DNA from: Pseudonocardiales bacterium
GTDB taxonomy: Bacteria; Actinomycetota; Actinomycetes; Mycobacteriales; Pseudonocardiaceae
Direction: 5' to 3'
Length of the DNA: 64,000 bases
Assembly: GCA_023252195.1 (NCBI GenBank)
Contig: JAHEXI010000011.1
Span: 1 to 64,000 of the forward strand
Positions 16,819 to 24,888 of this stretch are shown here, in pieces. The translations under genes were made by a program, and so were the position numbers. Below the pieces are notes generated by a model. The model was not told the origin of the DNA. It was given only the letters and a program-made list of their open reading frames with translations, and did no database searches. Position 1 is the stretch's first letter; every line of letters begins with the position of its first letter.

Positions 16819-16891
16819 CTCCCCGAGTTGGACTTGAACCAACAACCCTGCGATTAACAGTCGCATGCTCTGCCAATTGAGCTATCGGGGA
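16819..16891 (-). tRNA. tRNA-Asn (anticodon GTT)
   Basis: The minus strand gives a 73-nt cloverleaf: acceptor TCCCCGA/TCGGGGA with discriminator G, D arm TAGCTCAATTGGCAGAGC, anticodon loop CTGTTAA, and T arm GTTGGTTCAAGTCCAAC. CCA is not encoded. All stems pair. It is the likely integration target of the adjacent integrase, and its 3' half should contain the attachment core. Confidence 0.97.
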
Positions 16892-16962
16892 AGGTACTAG
16901 GGGCCCGATCCCGTCAGCGGATCGGCCGTGCGCCAGCGTAGCGCACCGCGCGCAGCACCCGG

Positions 16963-17718
16963 CTACCCGGCCTGCACGACGGCGAAGATCCGGCGGAACG
17001 GAAACCAGGTCACCCCGTCGGCTCCCGCCGGGTAAGCGGCCCTCAGTCGAGGAGCGAGTTCCTGCCGGAACGCTGCCCAGTCCGCCGGCGACAGCGCCGC
17101 CCGGACCGGCCGCAGGGCGGTCCCAGTAATCCATTCGAGGACCGGGTCGGCGCCAGTGAGCCGGTGCAGGTAGGTGGTCTCCCAGACGTCAAGCTCCGTG
17201 GCGCGGGGAGCCAGCACCGCGGCGTACCCGGCGGGTTCGAGCACCGGGTAGGTGGTCCTGAGCTCGAACAGGTCCCGCCAGCGAGGTTCCGCGGCGAGCC
17301 GCGCTGTTTCGGCGTGTGAGGGCGCGCTGAAGTTGCCCGGGACCTGCAGGGCCAACCAACCGTCAGCCGGTAGCTCCCGCATCCATCGCCGCAACAACTC
17401 GGCGTGCTCGGGCACCCACTGCAACACGGCGTTGCACACGACCAGGCCGATGCCGGGAACGGGTGACCAGCGACGAACGTCGCACAGCTCGGCGTGAATG
17501 CCCCGTTCGCGCGCGGCCTGCACCATCTCCGGCGAGCTGTCCAGCGCTATCACGCTGGCCATCGGCCAGCGCTTGGCCAGTAACCGGGTGAGATTGCCCG
17601 GCCCGCAGCCCAGATCCACCACCAGTGCCGGATCCCGGACGTTTACCCGGGCCAGCAGGTCGTGAAACGGCCGGGCACGGTGGTCACCGAACGCAAGATA
17701 GGTCTCTGGATCCCACAC
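16963..17718 (-). CDS. tam: Trans-aconitate 2-methyltransferase
   Basis: The 251-aa product starts with MWDPETYLAFGDHRARPFHDLLARV, the typical Tam opening, then the SAM-binding motif VVDLGCGPGNLT (about 33-44), IALDSSPEMV, and VVCNAVLQWVPEH. The end has WFPFRRIFAVV as in the family. Tam methylates trans-aconitate, an inhibitor of aconitase, using S-adenosylmethionine in the cytosol. The length matches the family. It is a single gene on the minus strand between tRNA-Asn and the dnaG operon. Confidence 0.85.
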   Translation of the reverse strand: MWDPETYLAFGDHRARPFHDLLARVNVRDPALVVDLGCGPGNLTRLLAKRWPMASVIALDSSPEMVQAARERGIHAELCDVRRWSPVPGIGLVVCNAVLQWVPEHAELLRRWMRELPADGWLALQVPGNFSAPSHAETARLAAEPRWRDLFELRTTYPVLEPAGYAAVLAPRATELDVWETTYLHRLTGADPVLEWITGTALRPVRAALSPADWAAFRQELAPRLRAAYPAGADGVTWFPFRRIFAVVQAG

Positions 17719-17769
17719 CGCCGCCGCGACCCTCCTCGCTGTCAGTAACCGAAAACTACAGCTACGAAA

Positions 17770-18303
17770 CTAGCCCGGCGGTGACAGCCGCTGCAGCACC
17801 TCGCTGACCATCGCCTCCACCGCGCCCGACGCGGTACCCGGATCGGCACGCACCTGCAGCACCACACCGTCCAGACCGGGAACCCGGCGCTGCACGAACC
17901 AGGCGCCACCACCGGGAAGCTCGCAACGATGGCTGGACCGGATCGAGCTGGTGACCCGCTCGCGCACCACTTCGGGGACCGTGCCGGGCTGCGCTAGCGC
18001 GAACCGGCGGGGCGGCAGGTCGGCCAGCAACACGGCCGTACCCACGGTGCCGGTGGCGACGGCTTCGGTGACCACCAGCGCGCTGCGGTCCCACACTGCC
18101 TTACTCACCAGGTGCCAGCCCACGCGGCGGGACTCGGCACCCTCTGGCACCCACAGCCCCAGTCGAGTCAACACCAGGTGCCCGCCACCCGCCAGCTCTC
18201 CCGTCGTCACGATCGGTTCGTCGGCCTCCAGGGTGCCGGTGAATCCGGCGGGCAGCTCAGGCACCGCGGCAAAGCATCGCAACAAACGCCTCCAGCCACT
18301 CAC
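17770..18303 (-). CDS. Conserved hypothetical protein coupled to dnaG
   Basis: The 177-aa product is rich in beta-strand patterns (GFTGTLEADEPIVTTGEL, HLVLTRLGLWVP, GTVGTAVLLADLPPRRFALA) and ends in a helix (AVEAMVSEVLQRL). Proteins of this type follow dnaG in many actinobacteria and are uncharacterised; the fold suggests a PH-like or sensor-like beta domain. GTG 18303 overlaps the dnaG stop (GTGA), so the two are translated together. Confidence 0.7.
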   Translation of the reverse strand: MSGWRRLLRCFAAVPELPAGFTGTLEADEPIVTTGELAGGGHLVLTRLGLWVPEGAESRRVGWHLVSKAVWDRSALVVTEAVATGTVGTAVLLADLPPRRFALAQPGTVPEVVRERVTSSIRSSHRCELPGGGAWFVQRRVPGLDGVVLQVRADPGTASGAVEAMVSEVLQRLSPPG

Positions 18304-20228
18304 GCCTGCGCGCCTAATGCCTGCTCACGAAGTGCCCGGTAGTACTGCTCCAGTGCAACCAGATCACCGAAGTGCTGGTGGTAGGACTGCGCATCCTCGA
18401 TCGGTGAGATCCGTTGCAACCGCGACTTGATCTCGGCGACCTGGCGCCCGACGACCGTAGCCTGCAGGCTGGCGAGCAGGCTGCCGATGTAGCGCACGTC
18501 GTCCTCGGCGCTGCCCTTGGCTCGCAGCGTCTCCACGGCGAGCTCGGTGACCAGTGATCGCTGGGGACAGTGCTCGGCGACCGCGTCGACCCACGCTGGA
18601 CCGGACATCCCCGCGGCGGTGCCGCCTGCGGCCAGCACTGCCGCATGCACCTGCGCGTAAGCACGGTGGGTGAACGCGTCGGTGGGCAGCGCGTCGTAGA
18701 CCGGGCCGGTGATCCCGGGCTCCTGGAGCACCGCCTTGAGCACCTCGCGCTGAGCCTGCAGCCGAACATCATCCCTCGCCGGGAGATCTGCGCCGTTCTC
18801 CTCCGGGGAAGTGCTCCGAGTGCGTCCACTCCGGTTTTTCGTGGCTGCTGGCGCTGAGCTACCTTTCTTGGCCGCCGCCGCTGAGCTGCTTGTCGTCTCG
18901 CCGGCGGCCTCCCGAACCCGGCCGCGCACGGTAGCGATGTCGTCCCAGCCGACCCAGCCGGCGAGCTGTCGGGCGTACTCGTCGCGCAGCGACACGTTCT
19001 TGATCTGGGCGACCAGCGGGACGGTGCGCCGCAAGGCCGCTACCCGGCCTTCCGCGGTGTCCAGGTCATGCTCGGCGAGCAGCGTCCGCACCGCGAAGGT
19101 GAACAGCGGCTGGCGCCGCGCCACCAGATCGCGCACCGCGGCGTCGCCCTTGGCCTCGCGCAGCTCACACGGGTCCATCCCGTCTGGCGCGATCGCGATG
19201 AAAGTCTGCGCGGAGAAGCGCTGCTCGTCGCCGAAAGCCTTCAGTGCCGCCTTCTGTCCGGCCTCGTCGCCGTCGAATACGAAGATCACTTCGCCATGGA
19301 ACTCGAAATCATCCATCAGTAGCCGGCGCAGCACCGAGATGTGCTCCGCGCCGAAGGCCGTGCCGCAGGACGCGAGCGCCGTAGGTACCCCGGCCAGGTG
19401 CATCGCCATCACGTCGGTGTAGCCCTCGACCACGACGACCTGGCGGCGTCGAGCTATCTCCCGCTTGGCCAGGTCCAACCCGAAAAGCACCTGCGACTTC
19501 CGGTACAGCGGCGTCTCGGAGGTGTTGAGGTACTTAGCCTCGACGCGATCGTCGTCGAATAGGCGCCGCGCGCCGAAACCCACCACATCCCCCCCGAGGT
19601 CGCGGATCGGCCACAGCAGCCTGCGGTGAAAACGGTCTATCGGTCCCCGCTGGCCTTCCCGGGACACCCCGGCCTTGACCAGCTCATCAACGGAGAATCC
19701 CCGGCCCAGCAGGTGTTTGGTGAGCTGATCCCAACCCGCAGGGGCGAAGCCGCAGCCGAACGTGCTCGCCGCCTGCTGGGTGAACCCGCGCTGCATCAGG
19801 AACTCCCGGGCTGGCTGCGCTTCGGTCGAGCTCAACTGCTCGGCGTAGAACTCCTGCGCCAACTTGTTCGCCTCGACCAGCCGGGATCGGGTGCCGCGGT
19901 CGCGCTGCACCGAGGAGCCGCCGCCGGTGTAGGTCAGCTGGATCCCGACCCGATCAGCCAGCCGCTCGACAGCTTCGACGAAGCCGAGGTGCTCGATCTT
20001 CATCATGAAGTCGACGACAGAGCCGCCTTCGCCGCAGCCGAAGCAGTGGAAGGTGCCATGCCCGGGGCGGACGTTGAATGACGGGGACTTCTCGTCGTGG
20101 AAGGGGCACAACCCCTTGAGCGAATCCGCACCGGCCCGACGCAGCGCGACGTACTCGCCGACGACCTCGTCGATCCGGTTGCGCTCGCGGACCTCAGCGA
20201 TGTCCTCGTCCCGGATCCGTCCTGCCAT
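18300..20228 (-). CDS. dnaG: DNA primase
   Basis: The 642-aa product has an N-terminal CHC2 zinc finger (about 40-66, CPFHDEKSPSFNV, FHCFGCGEGG), a catalytic core, and a TOPRIM domain (VVVEGYTDVMAMHLAGV near 260; the acidic VFDGDEAG follows). A low-complexity Ala/Ser/Thr linker leads to the C-terminal helicase-binding domain (VLKAVLQEPGITGPVYDAL to the end). It makes RNA primers at the replication fork, acting with DnaB. The length is typical for actinobacteria. In Mycobacterium tuberculosis dnaG also lies next to dgt; here about 10 kb separates them. Confidence 0.97.
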   Translation of the reverse strand: MAGRIRDEDIAEVRERNRIDEVVGEYVALRRAGADSLKGLCPFHDEKSPSFNVRPGHGTFHCFGCGEGGSVVDFMMKIEHLGFVEAVERLADRVGIQLTYTGGGSSVQRDRGTRSRLVEANKLAQEFYAEQLSSTEAQPAREFLMQRGFTQQAASTFGCGFAPAGWDQLTKHLLGRGFSVDELVKAGVSREGQRGPIDRFHRRLLWPIRDLGGDVVGFGARRLFDDDRVEAKYLNTSETPLYRKSQVLFGLDLAKREIARRRQVVVVEGYTDVMAMHLAGVPTALASCGTAFGAEHISVLRRLLMDDFEFHGEVIFVFDGDEAGQKAALKAFGDEQRFSAQTFIAIAPDGMDPCELREAKGDAAVRDLVARRQPLFTFAVRTLLAEHDLDTAEGRVAALRRTVPLVAQIKNVSLRDEYARQLAGWVGWDDIATVRGRVREAAGETTSSSAAAAKKGSSAPAATKNRSGRTRSTSPEENGADLPARDDVRLQAQREVLKAVLQEPGITGPVYDALPTDAFTHRAYAQVHAAVLAAGGTAAGMSGPAWVDAVAEHCPQRSLVTELAVETLRAKGSAEDDVRYIGSLLASLQATVVGRQVAEIKSRLQRISPIEDAQSYHQHFGDLVALEQYYRALREQALGAQA

Positions 20229-20774
20229 AGCTGCTCAGTGTAGGGACGGCGCGGTCTGCCGCCGGACCGCATCGAGGGTCCGCGAGTGGCGTCATCGGGT
20301 CCGCCGACCGCAGCTGAACCGGTAGCCGCGTTCAGACCTCGGACATAAATGGGAATTCACCGGCGACACTCAGATCACGGACGATAACAGAATCGACCTG
20401 ACCACCGAATGTCTATCCATTGTGAAACGCATCGAACGCTTCTTGTTGGCTTCTAGACCACTCCTGTTCATCCTCGGCGTGCAGCGTCGCCGCAGTGAAA
20501 GTCGGTGTATGCAGGAGATCTGCTCCTGGTCTGCGCCTCGACACCGCCTCATGCGCGGAGGGGGTAACGCCAACCGACCAATGACGGGAAGTGTCGCTCC
20601 CGACGATCAGTTGAGCTGGCTGTCGGTGAACAACACGTCACTGACAATTGGTTCAGATATCACCGAACTGAGTGTCCGGAAAGTAGTCTGTGCAGCCTCG
20701 CGCTGCAAATAACGTCAATGTTCCGAGAAGAGGCCGAGGACGGCCTCTTATCCTGGACGGGAGAAAGTGACACC
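20229..20774. other. Intergenic region between divergent genes
   Basis: This should contain the dnaG promoter and that of the secreted protein gene. Part of it (20380-20680) is less GC-rich than its neighbours. Short frames are present on both strands but none is convincing, and I see no RNA gene. Confidence 0.35.
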
Positions 20775-21095
20775 GTGCTGAAGACCAGGTTTTTGAATTC
20801 GCTTGCGCCAAAGGTCCTGCTGGTCGCCGTCGCCGCCGGAGGAGTGTTCCTCATCGGTGGAGTGGCCAACGCCGACACCCCCGGAGGCTCCCAGGACACC
20901 GGTACTGGGTCTCCCATCGGCGGACTCCTGCCCGGCGGCGCCGGTGGCCTCGACTTAGGGCATCTCGTCGGGCCCATCCTGCAGCCGATCCTCGGTGGGC
21001 CCGCCGGCGGCACGGGTGGCCTCGGTCTAGGACAACTCACTGGGCCCCTCCTCGGCGGACTGGCTCCTAACCACCGTCTGAAGGCCCGCTGGTGA
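20775..21095 (+). CDS. Small secreted Gly-rich protein
   Basis: From GTG 20775 the product is 106 aa. It has a clear signal peptide (basic start, hydrophobic core VLLVAVAAGGVFLIG, cleavage at VANA-DT near residue 33). The mature part is Gly/Leu/Pro-rich with a repeat-like pattern: SPIGGLLPGG, LDLGHLVGPILQPILGG, LGLGQLTGPLLGGL. It resembles the amphipathic, low-complexity surface proteins of actinobacteria but has no Cys pair of the chaplin type. The function is unknown. The upstream ATG at 20718 would add an unconserved stretch. Confidence 0.6.
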   Translation: MLKTRFLNSLAPKVLLVAVAAGGVFLIGGVANADTPGGSQDTGTGSPIGGLLPGGAGGLDLGHLVGPILQPILGGPAGGTGGLGLGQLTGPLLGGLAPNHRLKARW

Positions 21096-21231
21096 GCGGA
21101 TACCAGCGCCCGCGCACAGGTTTCCGCTCACCTGGTGAGGCATTTGAACGCCCGCCGACCCGCAGATGTATGGCACAGAAGTGTCGGTCCCTCGTGGCAC
21201 TATTTGGCAGACCGACCTCCGGGAGGGGACC

Positions 21232-21801
21232 ATGACCAGTATGAGCGTCAGTGCCAGCACGCCCTTCACGGTCCATGACCTTGAAGGGATGCCCGATGAC
21301 GGCCGCCGTTACGAGCTCATCGACGGGGAGCTCCTGGTGAGCCCAGCACCCGGCCTGCGTCACCAGACCGTCGGCTTGCGGCTGTACCGCCTGCTCGACG
21401 ATGTTTGCCCTGATGAGCTGTATGTTCTCGCGGCACCGTTCGCGGTGCAGACCGACGTCTCCAACGAGGTGCAGCCCGACGTCCTGGTCGCCCGGTTTGA
21501 TGAGCTCACTGACAAGAATCTTCCCGCAGCGCCCGTGCTGGCCGTCGAGGTGCTGTCGCCAAGCGGCCGGCTGATCGACCTTAACCTCAAGCGGGCCGCC
21601 TACCAGCGGATGGGAACCCCCAGCTATTGGGTGCTCGATCCCGACGTGCCCGACCTGCTGGTACTCGAACTCGACGACGACGGTCAATACCAAGAAATGG
21701 CCAGAGTGACCGGCGACGACGTCTTCGAGGCCCGCCGGCCCTTCAACGCCCGAATCGTGCCGAACGAGCTACTTGGACGTCTCCGGGCAACCCGCCCATA
21801 G
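21232..21801 (+). CDS. Uma2-family (DUF820) restriction-endonuclease-like protein
   Basis: The product (about 189 aa) has the Uma2 pattern: FTVHDLEGMPDDGRRYELIDGEL, then NEVQPDVLVAR, PVLAVEVLSPSG with the PD-(D/E)xK-like acidic residues, and YQRMGTPSYWVLDPD. ATG 21232 follows GGGAGGGGACC. Uma2 proteins are abundant in actinobacteria and cyanobacteria; their fold is nuclease-like but their role is unknown. A clear paralogue lies at 57219-57806. The gene stands alone, just upstream of a cobalamin riboswitch. Confidence 0.85.
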   Translation: MTSMSVSASTPFTVHDLEGMPDDGRRYELIDGELLVSPAPGLRHQTVGLRLYRLLDDVCPDELYVLAAPFAVQTDVSNEVQPDVLVARFDELTDKNLPAAPVLAVEVLSPSGRLIDLNLKRAAYQRMGTPSYWVLDPDVPDLLVLELDDDGQYQEMARVTGDDVFEARRPFNARIVPNELLGRLRATRP

Positions 21802-21824
21802 CGCCGATGGTGGCTTGACTTAGT

Positions 21825-21945
21825 GGGCGTGTGCCGTAGCGTTTCTGCTGCGTGATGGCGTCAGGAAGCTGGTGTGAGTCCAGCACGGTCGCGCCACTGT
21901 GAGCCAGTCACCGAGGTGGTTGGTGAGTCAGACACTTCGCTATCA
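21825..21945 (+). promoter_or_regulatory. Cobalamin riboswitch
   Basis: The segment GTCAGGAAGCTGGTGTGAG followed by TCCAGCACGGTCGCGCCACTGTGAG (about 21860-21904) contains the B12-box pattern: GGAA-CYGGTG-GA-TCC-GC, then the CGCCACTGT core. It lies about 50 bp before cbtB, so adenosylcobalamin would switch off cobalt uptake. A TTGACT (21815-21820) with a weak TAGCGT 16 bp on could be its promoter. Outer stem limits are approximate. Confidence 0.85.
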
Positions 21946-21994
21946 CGACGCCCCACTAAACGCAAGGGACGCAGGATCCCTGAGGAGGCTCATC

Positions 21995-22210
21995 GTGACC
22001 AGCATTCCGGCACCCACCGCCAGGCCCACCTCGGTTGTGCTACCAGTGTCCAAGGCGGTGCTATGGCTGGCGAGCACCGCGATCATCGCCATGGCCCTGT
22101 ACTACTTCATCGGCGTCGACCAGGGCGCGGTCTCGGTGTTCGGTAACGACATGCACCTCCACGAGTTCGTCCACGACGCCCGCCATTTGCTCGGTTTCCC
22201 CTGCCACTGA
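21995..22210 (+). CDS. cbtB: Cobalt transporter subunit CbtB
   Basis: This 71-aa protein has one transmembrane helix (AVLWLASTAIIAMALYYFIG, about residues 20-39). It ends with the His-rich signature HLHEFVHDARHLLGFPCH, the probable metal-binding site of CbtB. The GTG start at 21995 follows TGAGGAGG. It works with CbtA (next gene, 23-bp gap) in B12-regulated cobalt uptake; the cobalamin riboswitch upstream supports this. Confidence 0.92.
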   Translation: MTSIPAPTARPTSVVLPVSKAVLWLASTAIIAMALYYFIGVDQGAVSVFGNDMHLHEFVHDARHLLGFPCH

Positions 22211-22233
22211 CCCAGCTAGCGGGGCAACCGAGC

Positions 22234-23058
22234 ATGGAAAACAAACTCCTGCTGCGGGGCGTACTCGTCGGCGCGCTGGCGGGCCTGTTGGCTTTCGTCT
22301 TCGCGCGGATCTTCGCCGAGCCCCAGATCCAGGCGGCCATCGACTACGAGGCCGGTTGGGACGCCGCCCAAGCGGTGCTGGACAAATCCGCCGGCCTGCC
22401 CGCCGGACCTGCGAGCCCTGACATCTTCAGCCGCACTATCCAGGCAAATCTCGGTGCCGGCCTCGGCATGATCTTCTTCGGCGTCGCGCTGGGCGCGCTG
22501 TTCGCTGTCGCTTACGCAGTGTGCCTGGGCCGCGTTGGCAACCTCCAGCCCCGCGCCCTGGCACTGCTGGTCGCGGCAGGTGGTTTCCTCGCTGTGTATC
22601 TGGTGCCGTTTGTGAAGTATCCGGCGAATCCACCTGCGATCGGAGACTCCGACACGATCAGGGATCGGGCCGGGCTGTATCTGCTGATGGTGTTCTGTTC
22701 GGTGCTGTTTCTCGTCGCGGCGGTGTGGCTGGGTCAGCGGTTGCGCAAGCGGTTCGGGAATTGGAATGCCAGCGTGCTCGCGGCTGCGACGTTCGTCATC
22801 GCGATCGGAATCGTAATGGCGACCCTGCCCCGACTGGGCCACAGCACCGAAACACCACTGCCGCTGACCAACGCGGGCGGAATGATCGTCTACCCAGGCT
22901 TTCCCGCCGACGTGCTGTTCGACTTCCGGCTTTACTCCGTGGCCGCACAGCTGATCCTCTGGGCAACGATCGGGCTGGTCTTCGCTCCGCTGGCCGAGCG
23001 GCTGCTCGATTCGCACCGTGGTGCGGTGCCGGTCGAGCGAACTCCGGCCGGCGGGTGA
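22234..23058 (+). CDS. cbtA: Cobalt transporter subunit CbtA
   Basis: The 274-aa integral membrane protein starts MENKLLLRGVLVGALAGLLA. It has about five or six membrane segments, including the typical LGAGLGMIFFGVALGALFAVAY and LILWATIGLVFAPLAERLL. The acidic E-P-Q-I-Q-A-A-I-D-Y-E segment after helix 1 matches the family. It forms the cobalt uptake system with CbtB under control of the B12 riboswitch. The gene ends just before the FhuF-like gene. Confidence 0.92.
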   Translation: MENKLLLRGVLVGALAGLLAFVFARIFAEPQIQAAIDYEAGWDAAQAVLDKSAGLPAGPASPDIFSRTIQANLGAGLGMIFFGVALGALFAVAYAVCLGRVGNLQPRALALLVAAGGFLAVYLVPFVKYPANPPAIGDSDTIRDRAGLYLLMVFCSVLFLVAAVWLGQRLRKRFGNWNASVLAAATFVIAIGIVMATLPRLGHSTETPLPLTNAGGMIVYPGFPADVLFDFRLYSVAAQLILWATIGLVFAPLAERLLDSHRGAVPVERTPAGG

Positions 23059-23083
23059 GCGCAGCCCGGCCGGGGAGGTCGCG

Positions 23084-23836
23084 GTGCTGACCGATGCCTT
23101 AGTGGGTGACCTCGCCGCCTTCGGACCTTTTTTCGCCGTGCAGACACACCACCGGGGCTCCATCCCGCCCGAGCCGTGGCACGCGATGAACGAGCTGGTC
23201 GACAACCCGGACGTGCTGATGGATCGGGTGGCCGCGGTCCGCTCTCGGCTGGCCACCGCCGGTGGCCAGGCACCCGAGAGCGTCGAACTGCGAGTGGCCG
23301 CCTCCGTCACGTACCTCGGTCTAGTCGCTCGGTTAGTCTCGCCGGCACTGGCCGTCGCGGTGACCTCCGGTGAGCTGCTGCAAGTTGACTTGGACAGCAC
23401 GAGGTGGCAGCGCGTGCTGGGCGGCGCATTTCCGCTGTCGGTGCAGCGAGGCGCTGCCGCCGATGCCAGCGGCCACGACGTAAGTCCCGAGTGCCTGGCC
23501 GGGCTGCTGGCCAGGCACGTTCTGGACGGCCCGGTGCGAGACCTTCTCGAGGTCACCAGGACGTTGTCGGTATCCCCGCAGGTCCTGTGGGGCAACGTCG
23601 CCTCTGCCCTCAATGGCGCGGCATCGATGATCGCGGCCAGTCAGCCGGCCTGGACGAACCGGGCGCGGGTGATCACGTCGCTGCTGCTGGACCAGCCACC
23701 GCTGCGGGACACCGCCACCGCGTCGGCCGACGGGCGCTTTCGTCGCCGCAGTTGCTGCCTGATCTATCGGGCCGCGCCGAACGTGGCCGGCGTCGTATGC
23801 GGCGACTGTGTGTTGTCCAGCGATCCGCCCCCGTGA
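23084..23836 (+). CDS. FhuF-like (2Fe-2S) protein
   Basis: From GTG 23084 (GGGGAGGTCGCG upstream) the product is 250 aa. It is largely helical, with a C-terminal Cys motif CC-x13-C-x2-C (SCCLIYRAAP, VVCGDCVLS) like the [2Fe-2S] site of ferric-siderophore reductase FhuF, whose usual spacing is CC-x10-C-x2-C. FhuF reduces iron(III) in siderophores to release iron. Here the gene is 25 bp after cbtA and probably shares the cobalamin-riboswitch transcript, so a role in cobalt or corrinoid reduction is an attractive alternative. The operon assignment is inference. Confidence 0.75.
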   Translation: MLTDALVGDLAAFGPFFAVQTHHRGSIPPEPWHAMNELVDNPDVLMDRVAAVRSRLATAGGQAPESVELRVAASVTYLGLVARLVSPALAVAVTSGELLQVDLDSTRWQRVLGGAFPLSVQRGAAADASGHDVSPECLAGLLARHVLDGPVRDLLEVTRTLSVSPQVLWGNVASALNGAASMIAASQPAWTNRARVITSLLLDQPPLRDTATASADGRFRRRSCCLIYRAAPNVAGVVCGDCVLSSDPPP

Positions 23837-23839
23837 GGG

Positions 23840-24826
23840 TTACCGGGCCACTGGTTCACCGTGTCGGCTGAGAAACGCCCACATCACGGTGGCAGCGGCC
23901 GGTGATCCGCCGCTGATCCCTGCAGCTGGCCACGCATGACCATGCCCTGGATAGACGACCGACTCGACCTCTGTTGCGCCGGCGCAGCCCCTCCATTGCT
24001 GCACCACCGTCGAGCCGTCCCGTCCGGTCCGCGGGTTGGCGAGGCAGCCATCCTGGGCACGCAGCCAGGCGAGGGCCTGCGGCACCGACGGCAGCGGCGG
24101 ATTCCCGCCCGGCTTTCCACCGAAGGGCAACACCCGATCCGCCGAACCGGCGGCGAGCAGGAACGGCACCGCGGCGGTGCCTGGGTTGCACGGTGACAAC
24201 GGCACCGCACCGTAGGTGGCTACCGCTGCGAAGAGTGTGGGGTGCGCGCACACCTCGCTATAGGCGAGCTTGCCGCCGTTGCTGTACCCGACCAGGTACA
24301 CCCGGCGCGCGTCTACCGGCCACCGCCGCGCCGCGTCGGCCACGATCGCGGCCACGAAGCGCACGTCCGGGACACCGCGAGAGCCGGCGACCCCGCAGCA
24401 GCCGTGACCGGCGTTCCACGAGTGCTGCTCCCCATCGGGAGCCACCAGAATCGCCCGCCGCTGCTCGACCAGACCGAGAAACCCGGTCTGGCTCGCCACC
24501 ACGGAACCGGACTCGCCGCGACCGTGCAGCACGACAAGCAGCGGTAACCGGCTGGTCACGTGCAGCGGCGCGATCGAGCGGTACGTTCGCCGGACGCCGT
24601 CGACGCTCACCGCCTGCGCTTGGCTGACCAGCTCGAAACGGTCCGCCGCCGTTGGGTTGGACGGCATGGACGCTGCCTGCGGCCGTTGCAGCAACATCGG
24701 ATGCGCGACGGCTGTGACCAGGACCGCCAGTATCGCCACAATCGCCGCCGCCAGCGGCGTCCTGACTACGTGCCGACGACCGGACCCCGAGGCTGTGGAA
24801 CCAGCCCTGCTGCCCTTGTGCCGCAT
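23840..24826 (-). CDS. Secreted polyhydroxybutyrate-depolymerase-like esterase (LpqC type)
   Basis: The 328-aa product has an N-terminal membrane anchor or signal (TPLAAAIVAILAVLVTAVAHP, about residues 23-43). An esterase domain follows with LPLLVVLHGRGESG, the nucleophile elbow GYSNGGKLAY (about 200), DRVLPFGG, and the catalytic histidine in YPGHGHAWP. It belongs to the PHB depolymerase / feruloyl esterase-like alpha/beta hydrolases, of which mycobacterial LpqC is one. No lipobox Cys is obvious. It is transcribed away from the ligase operon at 24889, with only 62 bp between the starts, so the two may share a control region. Confidence 0.82.
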   Translation of the reverse strand: MRHKGSRAGSTASGSGRRHVVRTPLAAAIVAILAVLVTAVAHPMLLQRPQAASMPSNPTAADRFELVSQAQAVSVDGVRRTYRSIAPLHVTSRLPLLVVLHGRGESGSVVASQTGFLGLVEQRRAILVAPDGEQHSWNAGHGCCGVAGSRGVPDVRFVAAIVADAARRWPVDARRVYLVGYSNGGKLAYSEVCAHPTLFAAVATYGAVPLSPCNPGTAAVPFLLAAGSADRVLPFGGKPGGNPPLPSVPQALAWLRAQDGCLANPRTGRDGSTVVQQWRGCAGATEVESVVYPGHGHAWPAAGISGGSPAAATVMWAFLSRHGEPVAR

Positions 24827-24888
24827 GACTCAGAGTATGCACAGGTCGCGTCCAGCTAGTCTTCAGGTGGGCCGGTCAGGATGCGGCT

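Larger units (their letters stand above)
12501..16855 (+). mobile_element. Integrated rep-xis-int element (pSAM2/AICE type), left end unknown
   Basis: The end-to-end coupled rep, xis and int genes stop 68 bp from the 3' end of a tRNA-Asn gene, the standard layout of actinobacterial integrative elements. The right attachment site should lie in the 3' half of that tRNA (16819-16855). I searched by eye for a second copy of this 3' half as the left attachment site and found none, so the left limit given here is only the first probable element sequence. No FtsK-like TraSA gene is in the window, so this may be a reduced or decayed element, or extend beyond position 1. Confidence 0.6.

Noticed and set aside
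22216-23613. 465-codon minus-strand ORF
   Set aside because: It lies antisense to cbtA and the FhuF-like gene, is Ser/Arg/Pro-rich with no domain, and is a GC-driven shadow.
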